In this document: piece by piece, positions 16,388-25,965 of the stretch
Layout of the letters: every line of letters starts with the position of its first letter
How positions within the stretch are numbered: position 1 is the first letter of the stretch
DNA from: Microvirga sesbaniae
GTDB lineage: Bacteria > Pseudomonadota > Alphaproteobacteria > Rhizobiales > Beijerinckiaceae
Direction of reading: 5' to 3'
Assembly (NCBI RefSeq): GCF_025460805.1
Contig: NZ_JAMXFJ010000027.1
Location: 1-58,589, forward strand
Length of the DNA stretch: 58,589 nt
Program-made: the position numbers and the translations under genes
The notes under the pieces: generated by a model
The model's input: only the letters and a program-made list of their open reading frames with translations
What the model was told of the DNA's origin: nothing
Database searches by the model: none

Positions 16388-16573
16388 TCAGCCGGTAGGA
16401 TTGGAGCGATCGGGGTTGCCACCGCTGCTTTCGAGAAAGCACACCAGGGCAAAGACGCTGATCACTGCCGCCAGCTCCGCACCGGACAGAAGCCAGGAGG
16501 AAGCACTCGCCCGCAGCGGCCCGATGGCCGCCAACAAGAGGAGGAAAGTAACCACTGTGCTCCACATCAACAT
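16388..16573 (-). CDS. small two-segment membrane protein
   Basis: This is a 61-residue protein with two hydrophobic segments (WSTVVTFLLLLAAIG and LAAVISVFALVCFL) and a polar tail. A good ribosome binding site (AAGGGGCGG) lies 8 bases before ATG 16573. No family is recognised. It lies between the secreted-protein frames and the GGDEF/EAL gene, all on the minus strand. Confidence 0.55.
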   Translation of the reverse strand: MLMWSTVVTFLLLLAAIGPLRASASSWLLSGAELAAVISVFALVCFLESSGGNPDRSNPTG

Positions 16574-16740
16574 GCGAAACCGCCCCTTAGAACGGGATCA
16601 AGCACTAACCCATTGAATATGAACAGCCAATGACAGGCTCGTGGCATAACTAAGGAAAGCTTGTGCGGCCCGACGTGGTCGCTATTCTTACAAGACCTGG
16701 TCGAACTTTACCCTGTCTCAACAGCAATGGCACATTAGCA

Positions 16741-19386
16741 TTATGCTTCAACCCGGATCTCGTGATCTGCCATAATCTCCTCAAAGGGCTCAGGCCTGTG
16801 GATCGCGTAGCCCTGGGCGAAGGTGATCCCCATGGAAGAAACCAGTTCAAACGTCGCCTGGTCCTCGACGAACTCAGCGACCGTCTGCGCGCCGAGTTCT
16901 GTGGCGATCTGGTGAATGGATTTGACGATGTAGCGATCCACCGCGTTCGTCGTCATGTTGTGAACGAAGCTCCCGTCGATTTTGACGATATCGACCGGGA
17001 ATTGGCGCAGGTAGTTGAACGAACTCAGGCCTACGCCGAAATCATCCAGCGCAATCTGGCATCCGATTTCTCGTAGCTTGCTGACTGTCTTCGCTGCCAC
17101 GGCCATATTGCTGACCACGGTGGTTTCCGTGATCTCGAATGCGAGGATCTCGGGCGCGATTCCGGAAACCTCAAGGACCTCGCACACGTAGGCCACGAAC
17201 GAAGCATCACCGATTGAGGCTGCCGACAGGTTGAGGTGGATCTGGGGATGCCGGTCAAGGCCCCCTGCCCGTCCAAGAAAGGTCAGCGCTTCCCGGACCA
17301 CCCAACGGTCGATAGCTCCAATGAGATCATACCGTTCCGCCGCCGGAACAAACACAGACGGCGGGATGATCGTCCCATCCCTGTCTAGCATCCGCACCAA
17401 GACCTCATACCGCTGCTGGGTCGGATCCGCGCACGCGACAATCCTTTGAGCAAACAGCCGGAGCCGACCCTCTTCTATGGCCAGTTTGATCCCGGCAGCG
17501 ACCGCGATCTCGCGGTGGCGATCAACCGCTTCGCTCTGCTCGGGTCTGTAGATGCTGACCCGGTTCCGACCGGCCATTTTGGCGGTCAGGCAGGCAACAT
17601 CCGCCTGAGCGAGGACCGCGCTTGGGGAGCGGGTGCTCGGCGTGATCTCGGTCACCCCGATGCTCGCGCCGACACTATAGCTGCGATCCTCCCAGGGGAA
17701 CTGGATCGCACCGAGCGCGGTATTGAGCTCCTCGAGGATCAGTGTCGCATCATCGAGCGAGCAACCAAGCAGGATGATGCCAAACTCATCCCCGCCGAGC
17801 CGGCCAATCACATCGCCCTCGCGCAGGTAACTCGGTAAGGCCCCTGCCACCCCTCGCAACAAGGCGTCGCCGGCCACATGACCGGCGGAATCGTTGATGA
17901 TCTTCAGCCGGTCGAGATCCACAAAGGCCAGGGCATGCTTGATGCCGGTATCACGGCTTTCCGCCAGCGCCTCTTCAAGCCTCTGCTCGAAGGCTGATCG
18001 ATTCAGAAGACCGGTCAGTTCGTCATGGGTTGCGTTATATCTGAGCCGCTCCTCGGCTTCGCGCCGGGCCGTGATATCCTGAAATTGCACAATCATATAG
18101 GCGGGCTTGCCTGCCTCGTCCCGTAGGAGAGAGGCGGACCTGAGGACCCACACCTCCGTACCGTCCTTGCGCACCAGACGGCGTTCGCTATCGATGACGT
18201 CGATCTCGCCTCTCAAGAGACGATCGTCGTCCGGCGGATCGTCATTCGGAGGCGTTAGGTCGGCCGCCGTCTTCGACAGCATCTCCCGGTCGGAAAACCC
18301 GAACAACCGGCAGATGGCCGGGTTAACCTTGAACACGGTCCCGTCGAGGTGCAGAAGCGCCGTTCCGATGCCTGCGCCCTTCATGGCTCCGCGGAAGAGC
18401 GCTTCGTTGTGCAGGGCCTCCTGGTGCGCCGCTCGCCGCCAGCGGAACTCGCGGCCCAGGCTCAGAGCCAGGGCGATCATGGCCCCGGTCAGGGCCAGCA
18501 CGATGCCGCCGATCGTCAGAGCTCGGCTTCGCCAGGCGGCATAGACATCCTGCAGGGAGCGTCCGACGCTGATCGTCAGCGGGTAATCCCCGATCTGGGT
18601 GAAGGTGTACAGCCGCGGAATACCATCGAGTGGAGACGTGGTCGCCTCGTACGACCCTGAGCGCTGCTGCGGGTAGTAACGATAGAGCTCCGCCCCACTG
18701 ACGTCCGAGCCGAGATGCTTTTCGTTCAACGGCTGCCGCACGAGCAGCCTCTTGTCCGCGCGCATGAGCGACATGGAGCCATTCGGTCCCAGGTCCATCC
18801 TGCCGAACAGATCGGTGAAGTAGTCCAAGCCTAGGCCGACATACGCAATCCCAGCGAACCGGCCATCCGGGTGAGAAAGCCGCCGACTGAACACAATACC
18901 CCATCCAAGGCCAACCGGGCTCTTGATCGGTAGCGAAACGTAGAGCCCGATATCCGGGCGATCACGGTGGACGGTAAAATACTGTTGTTTAGAGAGGTTG
19001 ATGATATTCGGATCCGTGAAACGAGAGTGATATCTCAGCTTTCCGTTTCCATCGACGACGGCAATGGCGGCGAGATATTGCGCCGTCGCAACCTGATCGA
19101 ACAGCAACTGGCGCTGAAGATCAGAACCCAGTTCGGTGAAGCCTGGCTGAGTGACCCGATCGATGACCTTCTGGATCGTCAGATCGATGATCTCGATGTT
19201 GCGGGAAATATCTCGGCTCACCGAGGCAACAAGATTACTTGACGCTGCCTTAGCTTGGTCGGACGCGTTCTCCCGTTCATCGTAGACGAGGGCCGCACAA
19301 AACATGTTGAAGACCACAGCCAGAACCATAATGTTCAGGACCGGGTGGCGAGCAAGCAGGTTCTTACACCAGGAAATGGAGGTCAC
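16741..19386 (-). CDS. CACHE-PAS-GGDEF-EAL cyclic-di-GMP enzyme
   Basis: This is an 881-residue inner-membrane protein. The order is: membrane segment 17-38, periplasmic double CACHE domain (about 45-280), second membrane segment (about 290-310), PAS (320-440), GGDEF (455-610) and EAL (625-875). The cyclase motif RLGGDEFGIIL is intact. The phosphodiesterase half keeps NLSAAS, the ITETTV Glu, ALDDFGVGLSSF, KIDGSFV, the AEFVED Glu and QGYAIHRP. The name-giving motif reads EVLVRM instead of EALLR, which preserves the metal-binding Glu. Both activities are possible, so it may make or break c-di-GMP depending on a periplasmic ligand. Confidence 0.9.
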   Translation of the reverse strand: MTSISWCKNLLARHPVLNIMVLAVVFNMFCAALVYDERENASDQAKAASSNLVASVSRDISRNIEIIDLTIQKVIDRVTQPGFTELGSDLQRQLLFDQVATAQYLAAIAVVDGNGKLRYHSRFTDPNIINLSKQQYFTVHRDRPDIGLYVSLPIKSPVGLGWGIVFSRRLSHPDGRFAGIAYVGLGLDYFTDLFGRMDLGPNGSMSLMRADKRLLVRQPLNEKHLGSDVSGAELYRYYPQQRSGSYEATTSPLDGIPRLYTFTQIGDYPLTISVGRSLQDVYAAWRSRALTIGGIVLALTGAMIALALSLGREFRWRRAAHQEALHNEALFRGAMKGAGIGTALLHLDGTVFKVNPAICRLFGFSDREMLSKTAADLTPPNDDPPDDDRLLRGEIDVIDSERRLVRKDGTEVWVLRSASLLRDEAGKPAYMIVQFQDITARREAEERLRYNATHDELTGLLNRSAFEQRLEEALAESRDTGIKHALAFVDLDRLKIINDSAGHVAGDALLRGVAGALPSYLREGDVIGRLGGDEFGIILLGCSLDDATLILEELNTALGAIQFPWEDRSYSVGASIGVTEITPSTRSPSAVLAQADVACLTAKMAGRNRVSIYRPEQSEAVDRHREIAVAAGIKLAIEEGRLRLFAQRIVACADPTQQRYEVLVRMLDRDGTIIPPSVFVPAAERYDLIGAIDRWVVREALTFLGRAGGLDRHPQIHLNLSAASIGDASFVAYVCEVLEVSGIAPEILAFEITETTVVSNMAVAAKTVSKLREIGCQIALDDFGVGLSSFNYLRQFPVDIVKIDGSFVHNMTTNAVDRYIVKSIHQIATELGAQTVAEFVEDQATFELVSSMGITFAQGYAIHRPEPFEEIMADHEIRVEA

Positions 19387-19780
19387 GAGGCAATTTCTTG
19401 GACATGAGCATCGGGCGGGACTTCAACGGCACTTATCCATTACAGGCCCCAATTTGGGTCTGATCGAAGTAAGCCAGAGAAGCCTCTGGAAATCCATTCG
19501 ACGAAGGAAATGGGGTAAATGATGGTGTCCGGATAAGAAGCGGTGAGAGTCTTGGGGTGCCGTGCCGTAAAACCCGTCTCAAGTCACGTTGAACCGCCCT
19601 TATACGATGTCCCCTGCCCGACAACGGGTTCGGCCGGTCAGTTCCCCCGGGAGGGCCCCACCAAGTTGCTGCAGCATCAGATCCACTGCTTTTGGGGTGA
19701 CCTTCAACAGTTTGGCGTCGAGTGGCACCGTGACCAGAGGGCGCGACAGAAACAGATCGACCAGTTCCGGAAGCTTTGAA
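19387..19780. other. intergenic, nothing recognised
   Basis: This is the upstream region of the GGDEF/EAL gene and the region beyond the RHE_PE00001-like remnant. No gene or clear signal was found. Confidence 0.35.
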
Positions 19781-20232
19781 CTACTGCGGCACCTGTTGGT
19801 GCCCCCCCATCAGCTCACGGGCGAGGATCAGCCTCTCCAGATCCTTGTTCGCGATCTCCAAGGCCTCCTCGGTGATGCTGCAAAAGCCATCGAGTTTCTC
19901 CTTCGCCCCTTCCCTGCCCTGTGGACGGAACTTCGACTGCTTGAACCCGGCCGCCAGCGGCAGGAGATGGTTCGTCAGCCCTCGCGCGCAGGATGGAGGC
20001 GGCCATCGTCAGCCCCAGCCCATGGCAAGCGGGTATAGAGATTGAGATCCAGCCAGGCGTTCCAGGCCACAGCAGCAGCTGCAATGGCCGGCCAGTGGGA
20101 CGTTCGTTTGACGAGATCGAGCCACAGGTCCTCGGCCTCGGCTTCATCCTGATCCGGATCATACACCGGGTGCGATCGGCTCTTGTGCAGAGCGGTTTCA
20201 CCAGCGAGCACCTTGCTGGTCCGGTCGAGCAA
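19781..20232 (-). pseudogene. RHE_PE00001 (DUF1612)-like protein remnant, two frameshifts
   Basis: Three minus-strand pieces in different frames read in order like one protein. The first is MLDRTSKVLAGETALHKSR...LWLDLVKRTSHWPAIAAA and AVAWNAWLDL. The second is LTMAASILRARG. The third is LTNHLLPLAAGFKQSKFRP, then REGAKEKLDGF, LERLILARELMGG and a stop at 19781. The pieces resemble the C-terminal half of RHE_PE00001-type proteins, which occur on rhizobial plasmids and accessory elements. The joins fall near 20015 and 19980, at GGGG and AGGG runs. The N-terminal part is absent. Confidence 0.5.
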
Positions 20233-20629
20233 GATGCCCAGGACAAATTCCTAGACAGGAATGGTGCTGCACATGCTTGACTGTTTCAGCCTTTGACACA
20301 GGGCTACCGGTATAGTTATGGCTTGTTCGGTCTTGTATGCTCTGGCGTTGCGAGAACTTCAGCCCCGCGGGAACAGGGCTGTTTCGATGACTCGCCGACA
20401 TCGGTATCTCGCCTCCCGCGGGTTCATAGTGGGCAAGCCCCCACTGGCTCGAACCGGTTCCCATCTCAGGGGCTGTGGCCGATGGAACACCCAATCCTAC
20501 TAATTCAACCGGTTGCTGAGCGGCTACTCCTCCCGGATCTGTTCCAGAAGCCTGCTCTCCCCTGGAACCTATAGCCAAGCCTCACGTTCAAATCCTCATC
20601 TGATAGCGCAAAACGTGGGATGCCAAACG
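20233..20629. other. intergenic between remnant and phosphatase
   Basis: No supported gene. The missing 5' part of the RHE_PE00001-like gene should lie here on the minus strand but cannot be recognised. Confidence 0.35.
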
Positions 20630-21391
20630 ATGCAACGGTGGCCTGAGCGCCTCTGGATCGTCCGTCATGGTGAGAGCGCCGGCAACGTCGCACGTGATGC
20701 TGCGCATGCGGCCGGCCTCTCCCGCATCGAGATCGCTCATAGGGACGTCGACGTCCCATTGAGCCCGCTGGGTGAGGAGCAATCCGCCGCCCTTGGACGT
20801 TGGTTCGCCGCCCTGCCTGCAAACGAACGACCCAACGTCGTGCTGACCTCCCCTTACCTGCGGGCTCAACGAACCGCCGAGATCATCGAGGCTGAAGGGG
20901 GCGTCTGTGTCGAGCGCCATACGTTCGTCATCGACGAGCGCCTGCGCGAGAAGGAGTTCGGCGTTCTCGACCGTCTCACCCGCTCAGGGATCGAGGAACT
21001 GCTTCCCGACCAAGCCGAGTTCCGCCGGCTACTTGGTAAGTTCTATCACCGCCCGCCTGGCGGCGAGAGCTGGTGCGATGTCATCTTACGCCTGAGAAGT
21101 GCCCTCGACACCATCTCGTTACATCACAGCGGCTGCCGCGTGTTGATCGTGGGGCATCAGGTGGTTGTCCTGTGCCTGCGCTATCTGATTGAGAACATGA
21201 CCGAGCAGAAGATCCTGGAGATCGATGCCGAAGGTGATGTCGCGAACTGCTCCGTGACGGAGTACCGCCTCGACCGCAGCATTGGTGAGCATGGGCAGCT
21301 GATGCTGCATTGCTACAACTTCGTTGCTCCCCTTGAAGAGGCTGGCGCACCCGTCACATCGGAACCTGACGCCAAAGTGGCAGCCCGATGA
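20630..21391 (+). CDS. histidine phosphatase superfamily (phosphoglycerate mutase-like) protein
   Basis: This is a 253-residue cytosolic phosphatase. The phosphoacceptor motif VRHGESAGN lies near residue 10, the Arg in YLRAQRTAE near 80, the Glu in DERLREKEFG near 105 and the second His in VGHQVVVLCLRY near 175. The substrate is unknown; relatives act on phosphosugars and nucleotides. ATG 20630 is chosen because the RHG motif begins right after it. The stop overlaps the start of the next gene (ATGA), so the pair is co-translated. Confidence 0.85.
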   Translation: MQRWPERLWIVRHGESAGNVARDAAHAAGLSRIEIAHRDVDVPLSPLGEEQSAALGRWFAALPANERPNVVLTSPYLRAQRTAEIIEAEGGVCVERHTFVIDERLREKEFGVLDRLTRSGIEELLPDQAEFRRLLGKFYHRPPGGESWCDVILRLRSALDTISLHHSGCRVLIVGHQVVVLCLRYLIENMTEQKILEIDAEGDVANCSVTEYRLDRSIGEHGQLMLHCYNFVAPLEEAGAPVTSEPDAKVAAR

Positions 21392-22275
21392 ACGGCGGCT
21401 CAATCACCCCGGAATTCCTTGGACGAATACCTCTCCCGCAGCCTGCGAACGATGGAGACAAGGACCAGCGCGGTCGTGTCCTGGTTGTCGCGGGGAGCAC
21501 TTCGGTTCCAGGGGCCGCCCTGCTGGCGGCGACCGCCGCGCTGCGTGCCGGGGCCGGAAAGCTGCAGATTGCGACATGCCAGAGTATCGCAACCCACCTC
21601 GGCCTCGCTGTGCCGGAGGCGCTCGTCATCGGCCTCCCGGAAACGCCATCCGGTGAGATCCATCCGGGAGGCGCCGTTCAGCTGCGCGAGCGGATCTCGC
21701 GCTGCAATGCGGTTCTCATCGGGCCCGGAATGCTCGACGACCAGGGTGTGTCGGCACTGACCGCAGATCTTTTGGACTCTGATCCAGGACCGGCATTCGT
21801 GCTGGATGCCGGGGCATTGGGCAGCTTGACGGACATCGTGGCCGTTCTGGCCCGCCACAAGGGCCGCATGGTGATCACCCCGCATGCCGGTGAGATGGCG
21901 AACTTGCTTGGTGTAGACAAGGATGATGTTCAAAGCGACCCATCGCAGGTTGCGGGCCAAGCGGCGAGCCTGCTCCACTGCGTGGTTGCCCTTAAAGGGC
22001 CATGCACCTACATCGCCACGCCTGACGGGGCTACATGGACCTACAACGACGGCAACGTTGGCCTGGCGACTTCAGGATCGGGAGACACGCTGGCGGGCAT
22101 CGTCGCAGGTCTGCTAGCGCGCGGCGTGAGCCCGCTTGAGGCAGCGCAGTGGGGCGTCTTCCTTCATGGCGAGGCTGGCAACCGCCTGGCCCGAAGCCAT
22201 GGTCCGCTTGGTTTCCTCGCGCGGGAGCTCCTTGCCGAAATCCCTGCGATCATGGCGGACTTTCGTGTCTCCTGA
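21388..22275 (+). CDS. nnrD: ADP-dependent NAD(P)H-hydrate dehydratase
   Basis: This 295-residue enzyme repairs hydrated NAD(P)H (NADHX/NADPHX). It has the ribokinase-like fold with VLVVAGSTSVPGAALLAATA, LIGPGMLD, VLDAGAL, the conserved ITPHAGEMANLLG and the catalytic NVGLATSGSGDTLAGIVAG. It lacks the YjeF-N epimerase domain that many bacterial Nnr proteins carry, so the epimerase must be elsewhere. It is translationally coupled with the phosphatase gene. NnrD plus a phosphatase suggests metabolite repair, which is inference. Confidence 0.88.
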   Translation: MNGGSITPEFLGRIPLPQPANDGDKDQRGRVLVVAGSTSVPGAALLAATAALRAGAGKLQIATCQSIATHLGLAVPEALVIGLPETPSGEIHPGGAVQLRERISRCNAVLIGPGMLDDQGVSALTADLLDSDPGPAFVLDAGALGSLTDIVAVLARHKGRMVITPHAGEMANLLGVDKDDVQSDPSQVAGQAASLLHCVVALKGPCTYIATPDGATWTYNDGNVGLATSGSGDTLAGIVAGLLARGVSPLEAAQWGVFLHGEAGNRLARSHGPLGFLARELLAEIPAIMADFRVS

Positions 22276-22740
22276 CCGAATGGTCACAACCTATGCCATT
22301 TTTTTGACCCGAAAGCACTTGTTCGGCGATGCCACGGTAACCTGCGGAGACCACGATAAGGGCTGCTTTGTTGAATTCAGGCGAACCCGCCGGCCGCGGC
22401 GTTCCAGGCCGGCGTGGCTTGTAGACGGCGAAGGTGGGTGGCAAGGACTGACTGCTGCGAGCGCGGTGGAACAAACAGATTTATGGCAGCCGAAAAGACT
22501 GAGGTGAACCGCTGCAGGCCTCCCACTTCGCACGTCTGAGGCAGCTTCGCTCTTGCTTGAACAAGCGAAGCGCAGCGTGGCAAGTCCATTGAGAAGCATA
22601 AGGGCTACCTTGCTAGAGAAGCTGGCGCCAAGACAGGAACTGGCCCGAGCGCCCGTTGGCCTGCAGCGAACCGACGCCTGCGACAATCGTTGAGTATGGC
22701 ATGCGGATGAACACTCAACCCATGATGAGCAGGAGAAGCG
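22276..22740. other. intergenic, nothing recognised
   Basis: This 465-base region contains GC-rich inverted stretches (around 22385-22415, GCCGGCC) but no gene. The long minus-strand frame overlapping the following gene is an antisense shadow. Confidence 0.35.
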
Positions 22741-23067
22741 ATGTTCACCCTTGAGATCGACGGCAGGCCCATTGCGATCACTGATGCGCAAGAAGCTCAG
22801 GCGCGGGACATCTTCGAAAGCGACGAGTTCAAGCAGGATCTGGCTGTGATGACCAGCGACGGAATACCGTTGTGGGATGGGACAGCCTCGCTGGCCGTCC
22901 GGCCTGCATCGGATCAGGAGGTCGCTGCCTTCGAGGCTCCTGAATTCGACATTGACGGTGATGATGAGGACGCGGAGGATGAAGATGGCGTATTCGTGAC
23001 CTTCCTCGTGCCGGTTGACCACGATCACGAGGGTCTCTCAGGCGTGCCGCCCGAGCTTCAGAGCTGA
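22741..23067 (+). CDS. hypothetical protein with acidic C-terminal stretch
   Basis: This 108-residue protein starts MFTLEIDGRPIAITDAQEA. It has a helix (ARDIFESDEFKQDLAVMTS), a segment with SDGIPLWDG, then a strongly acidic linker (DIDGDDEDAEDEDG) and a hydrophobic VFVTFLVPVD. AGGAGAAG lies just before the start. There is no recognised family and no membrane segment. The start and composition make it a solid gene. Confidence 0.75.
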   Translation: MFTLEIDGRPIAITDAQEAQARDIFESDEFKQDLAVMTSDGIPLWDGTASLAVRPASDQEVAAFEAPEFDIDGDDEDAEDEDGVFVTFLVPVDHDHEGLSGVPPELQS

Positions 23068-23149
23068 CCGCAGGCGCTCCAGGTTCTGCGCCCGCGACCT
23101 GCGTCACGAAGGAGCGTTTCCTCGCTCCCGCCATTGGTCTCGCTGGAAT

Positions 23150-23310
23150 GCTAGAGCATCGGACGTGAAAAGTGGACCCACTTTTGGGATCAATCCGATG
23201 CTCACTTCCTGAAGCGGCGCATCGTTCGGCGCGGACCCGGCGGGCCGCGCCAGTGACCCGCAGGGCCGCGTCAGCGAAAATCGAGTCCACTTTTCCGCAC
23301 GATGCGCTAG
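23150..23310. repeat. paired intergenic palindromic repeats
   Basis: The left unit has perfect arms GAGCATCGGA (23154-23163) and TCCGATGCTC (23194-23203) around an inner AAAAGTGG.CCCACTTTT hairpin. The right unit (to 23310), read on the minus strand, begins CTAGCGCATCGTGCGGAAAA and continues into a GTGGACTC segment. It resembles the left unit, so the two face each other across a GC-rich spacer. This is a typical mobile intergenic repeat of alphaproteobacteria. It could form a large hairpin beyond the 22.7 kb gene. Confidence 0.75.
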
Positions 23311-23497
23311 AAACCGTTTAGGACCACCAGGTTCCACGCAACCCGCTGTCACAGCGTACTGAAGATGATGGTGACAGGCGGTACGCTTCTGCACGCCTCG
23401 AGCAGTTCCAACCGATATGCTATTTCCCGGGTAGCGCAGGCGAGGCTTCCGAGTTGGTGCTAGCCTTGGGGCGTAAGGGTCGTTATATGGGCTTCCA

Positions 23498-25462
23498 ATG
23501 GCGAGCACTCGTATCGAGCGAAGACTGGCCGCTATAATGGCGGCCGACGTGGTGGGCTATTCACGCCTCGTCGAGCAGGACGAGGAAGGTACGCTTGTTG
23601 CCTTTCGGGACATCCGAGGCAGCGTGATCTCCCCATTGCTAGCCGAGCATCGCGGCCGGATCGTCAAGTTGATGGGTGACGGCGTGCTGGCGGAGTTCGG
23701 TTCCGTCGTCGACGCAGTCGCCTGCGCCATTGCCATTCAGGAAAAGACGGCCACCTCGCAAGAGCTGGTCGCGCCGGAGCGCCGGATCTTATTCCGGATC
23801 GGGATCAACCTCGGCGACGTAGTGGTCGATGGCGAGGATCTGCTCGGCGACGGGGTGAACATCGCCGCGCGGCTGGAGCAACTCTGCGAGCCCGGCGGGG
23901 TGATGGTCTCGGGAACCGCCTACGATCACCTGAAGGGCAAGCTCAATGTGCCCTTCGACTTTACCGGACAGAAGCGCGTTAAGAACATCTCTCAGCCCGT
24001 CCGCACCTATGCCTTGAGAATGGCGGGAAACGACCAGGGCTGGCGGTGGCGCACCCAAATCATCCGCCATTGGCCCCTCGTTGCCCCTCTTGCGGTGATG
24101 CTGCTCCTCATGGGGGCCGGTCTCTGGTGGTGGTCTCAAGGGACCAAACCCACGATCCGCGAACCTACCGTCGCCGAGACCGCCATCAGCAATCCCATTA
24201 TTGGCAAGCCCGCGATCGCCGTGCTGCCGTTCGACAATCTCGGCGACGATGCCACGGGCCGCCTGGCGGCCGGGATGACCGAAGATATCATCACGGACCT
24301 GTCGCGCTACCGTGACCTGGACGTCATGGCCCGCAACGCTACCGCAGCCTACGCCAGCAAGCCGGTCGACATCCGGGCGATTGGCAAGGCGCTGGATGTC
24401 CACTACGTGCTGGCAGGCTCGATCCAGCGGAGCGGCGAGCAGATCCGTGTGACGGCGCAGTTGATCGAGGCCGATCGCGGCACGCACCTGTGGTCTGAAC
24501 GCTGGGACAGGCCTGCCACGGACGTCTTTGCGGTGCAGACCGAAGTCGCCGAGCAGGTGGCAACCCGGCTGGCCGCCTCAGGTGGGGCAATCCCAGAAGC
24601 GGAGCGGGTGGCAGGCCGACGCGCGCGACCGGAGGACCTGAAAGCCTACGACCTCTATCGGATGGGCCAGGAGGCAATGGGTCACCTCACCAAGGAGAGT
24701 ATTGAGGAGGCGATCCGCTGGCTCGAGCAGGCGGTTGATCAGGATCCGAGACTCGCCCGCGCCTGGGTCGCGTTGGCCGCCGCCCACGACCTGACGATGC
24801 GTTATGGGGCTGATGCCGACACGGCGCGGCCGGCCGCGATGCAGGCGATCCGACGCGGCGTCGAACTCGATCCCCAGGACGAATCCGCCCATGCAACACT
24901 TGGCCATATCCTAGGAATGGCGAGCGACCTGCCGCGGGCGAAAGCCGAGTTCGAGACGGCATTGCGGCTGAACCCGAGCGACGTTGGCATCCTCACGAGC
25001 TATGCCGGGTGGGCGAGCAAATTCGGTGAGCCCGAGCGCGGCGCACAGGCAGCGGATCGGGCCATCCGCCTCAACCCGAACTACTCGGCCTCGGCTGCGG
25101 GGTCATACAAGCTGGCCTACATGATGGCCGGCCGCTACGAGGACGCCCTGCGTCTCGTGGAGCGCGAGGATCCGCAGACCCGCACTCGCGGTGGCTGGGT
25201 GCAGGCGGCCGTGACCTATGCGGCGCTTGGCCGTCAGGAGGAAGCTAGGGCGACCGTCCTCGAGGCGCTCAATCGTTATCCCGACCTGACGACCGAGAGC
25301 TTTGCCCTGAACAGCCCTGGCTACACTGATACCGAGCGGCAGCGGCTGGTCGAAGGGATGCAATCCGCCGGCTTCCCGCCTTGTATTAAGCCCGAGCAGT
25401 TGCAGGCCATGACGGCGCCAGTTCACCACCTGCCGGAATGCCAGACGGTGTCCCCACAGTAG
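23498..25462 (+). CDS. class III adenylate/guanylate cyclase with membrane segment and TPR domain
   Basis: This is a 654-residue protein. The N-terminal cyclase domain (5-175) has the metal Asp in MAADVVGYSRLVEQDE, a second Asp in KLMGDGVLAEF and NIAARLE for transition-state binding. One membrane segment follows (about 190-210, LVAPLAVMLLLMGAGLWWW). Next is a TolB-N/FlgO-like segment (AIAVLPFDNLG, then ITDLSRYRDLDVMARNA) at 225-345, then tetratricopeptide repeats (about 380-620). This architecture is frequent and multicopy in Hyphomicrobiales. It probably makes cAMP in the cytosol while the C-terminal part reads an envelope or protein signal. The gene is monocistronic. Confidence 0.9.
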   Translation: MASTRIERRLAAIMAADVVGYSRLVEQDEEGTLVAFRDIRGSVISPLLAEHRGRIVKLMGDGVLAEFGSVVDAVACAIAIQEKTATSQELVAPERRILFRIGINLGDVVVDGEDLLGDGVNIAARLEQLCEPGGVMVSGTAYDHLKGKLNVPFDFTGQKRVKNISQPVRTYALRMAGNDQGWRWRTQIIRHWPLVAPLAVMLLLMGAGLWWWSQGTKPTIREPTVAETAISNPIIGKPAIAVLPFDNLGDDATGRLAAGMTEDIITDLSRYRDLDVMARNATAAYASKPVDIRAIGKALDVHYVLAGSIQRSGEQIRVTAQLIEADRGTHLWSERWDRPATDVFAVQTEVAEQVATRLAASGGAIPEAERVAGRRARPEDLKAYDLYRMGQEAMGHLTKESIEEAIRWLEQAVDQDPRLARAWVALAAAHDLTMRYGADADTARPAAMQAIRRGVELDPQDESAHATLGHILGMASDLPRAKAEFETALRLNPSDVGILTSYAGWASKFGEPERGAQAADRAIRLNPNYSASAAGSYKLAYMMAGRYEDALRLVEREDPQTRTRGGWVQAAVTYAALGRQEEARATVLEALNRYPDLTTESFALNSPGYTDTERQRLVEGMQSAGFPPCIKPEQLQAMTAPVHHLPECQTVSPQ

Positions 25463-25635
25463 CGATGTGATTTGGCCTGGGTCGCGCTTTCGCGAGGATG
25501 ATGACGAGGCGTTGGTGATGGGTCTCGAGACGGCCGTGGCTGCCGCTTGCTACCGGATCCCGAAGGTGGTGATCCGCAAGAGGAGAGCGAACGCCCCATA
25601 AGGGAGTTAGGTCCGTCAGGGACCCGGACTACGCA

Positions 25636-25965
25636 TCAGACGGGCCTGAGCGAGGTGTTGGCGTACATGTCGCCGAGGGTGCAGCGCAGGCCGAAGCCCG
25701 GCAGGACGATCTCGTCACCCATGTCCATGAGGGCCGAGACCGTCCAACCTTCGCTGGTCCTCTTCCTCAAGGTCACCTCTGTTCGATCATGCGGACGGCT
25801 TCGCAATGGGGATGCGCCTTGTAGAGCCGGACCCTGGCATCGATCCAACTGCTTCCCGTCTCGACAATCCGGTCGTCGGTGCTGGAGACCACCTCTACCA
25901 GCAGGTAGGCCTGGTCGATGAAGCGGCGCCGCCGATCGAAGCTGTCAGGCAGCCAAGGCCAGTTC
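25636..25965 (-). pseudogene. Uma2 (DUF820) endonuclease-fold protein, truncated and frameshifted
   Basis: The two minus-strand pieces match the second half of Uma2 proteins. One is RRFIDQAYLLVEVVSST plus ARVRLYKAHPHCEAVRMIEQ. The other is EVTLRKRTSEGW, then GDEIVLPGFGLRCTLGDMYA. They join near 25775-25780 across a one-base shift. The first ~80 residues, including the start, are missing. Uma2 proteins have a PD-(D/E)XK-like fold of unknown role and are abundant in accessory DNA. Confidence 0.6.

Noticed and set aside
22291..23028. 245-codon minus-strand open frame
   Set aside because: It lies antisense to the well-supported 108-residue gene at 22741, has low-complexity Ser/Arg-rich composition and no family features.
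23150..23310. CRISPR array
   Set aside because: There are only two facing palindromic units, not regularly spaced direct repeats; no cas genes are in the window.
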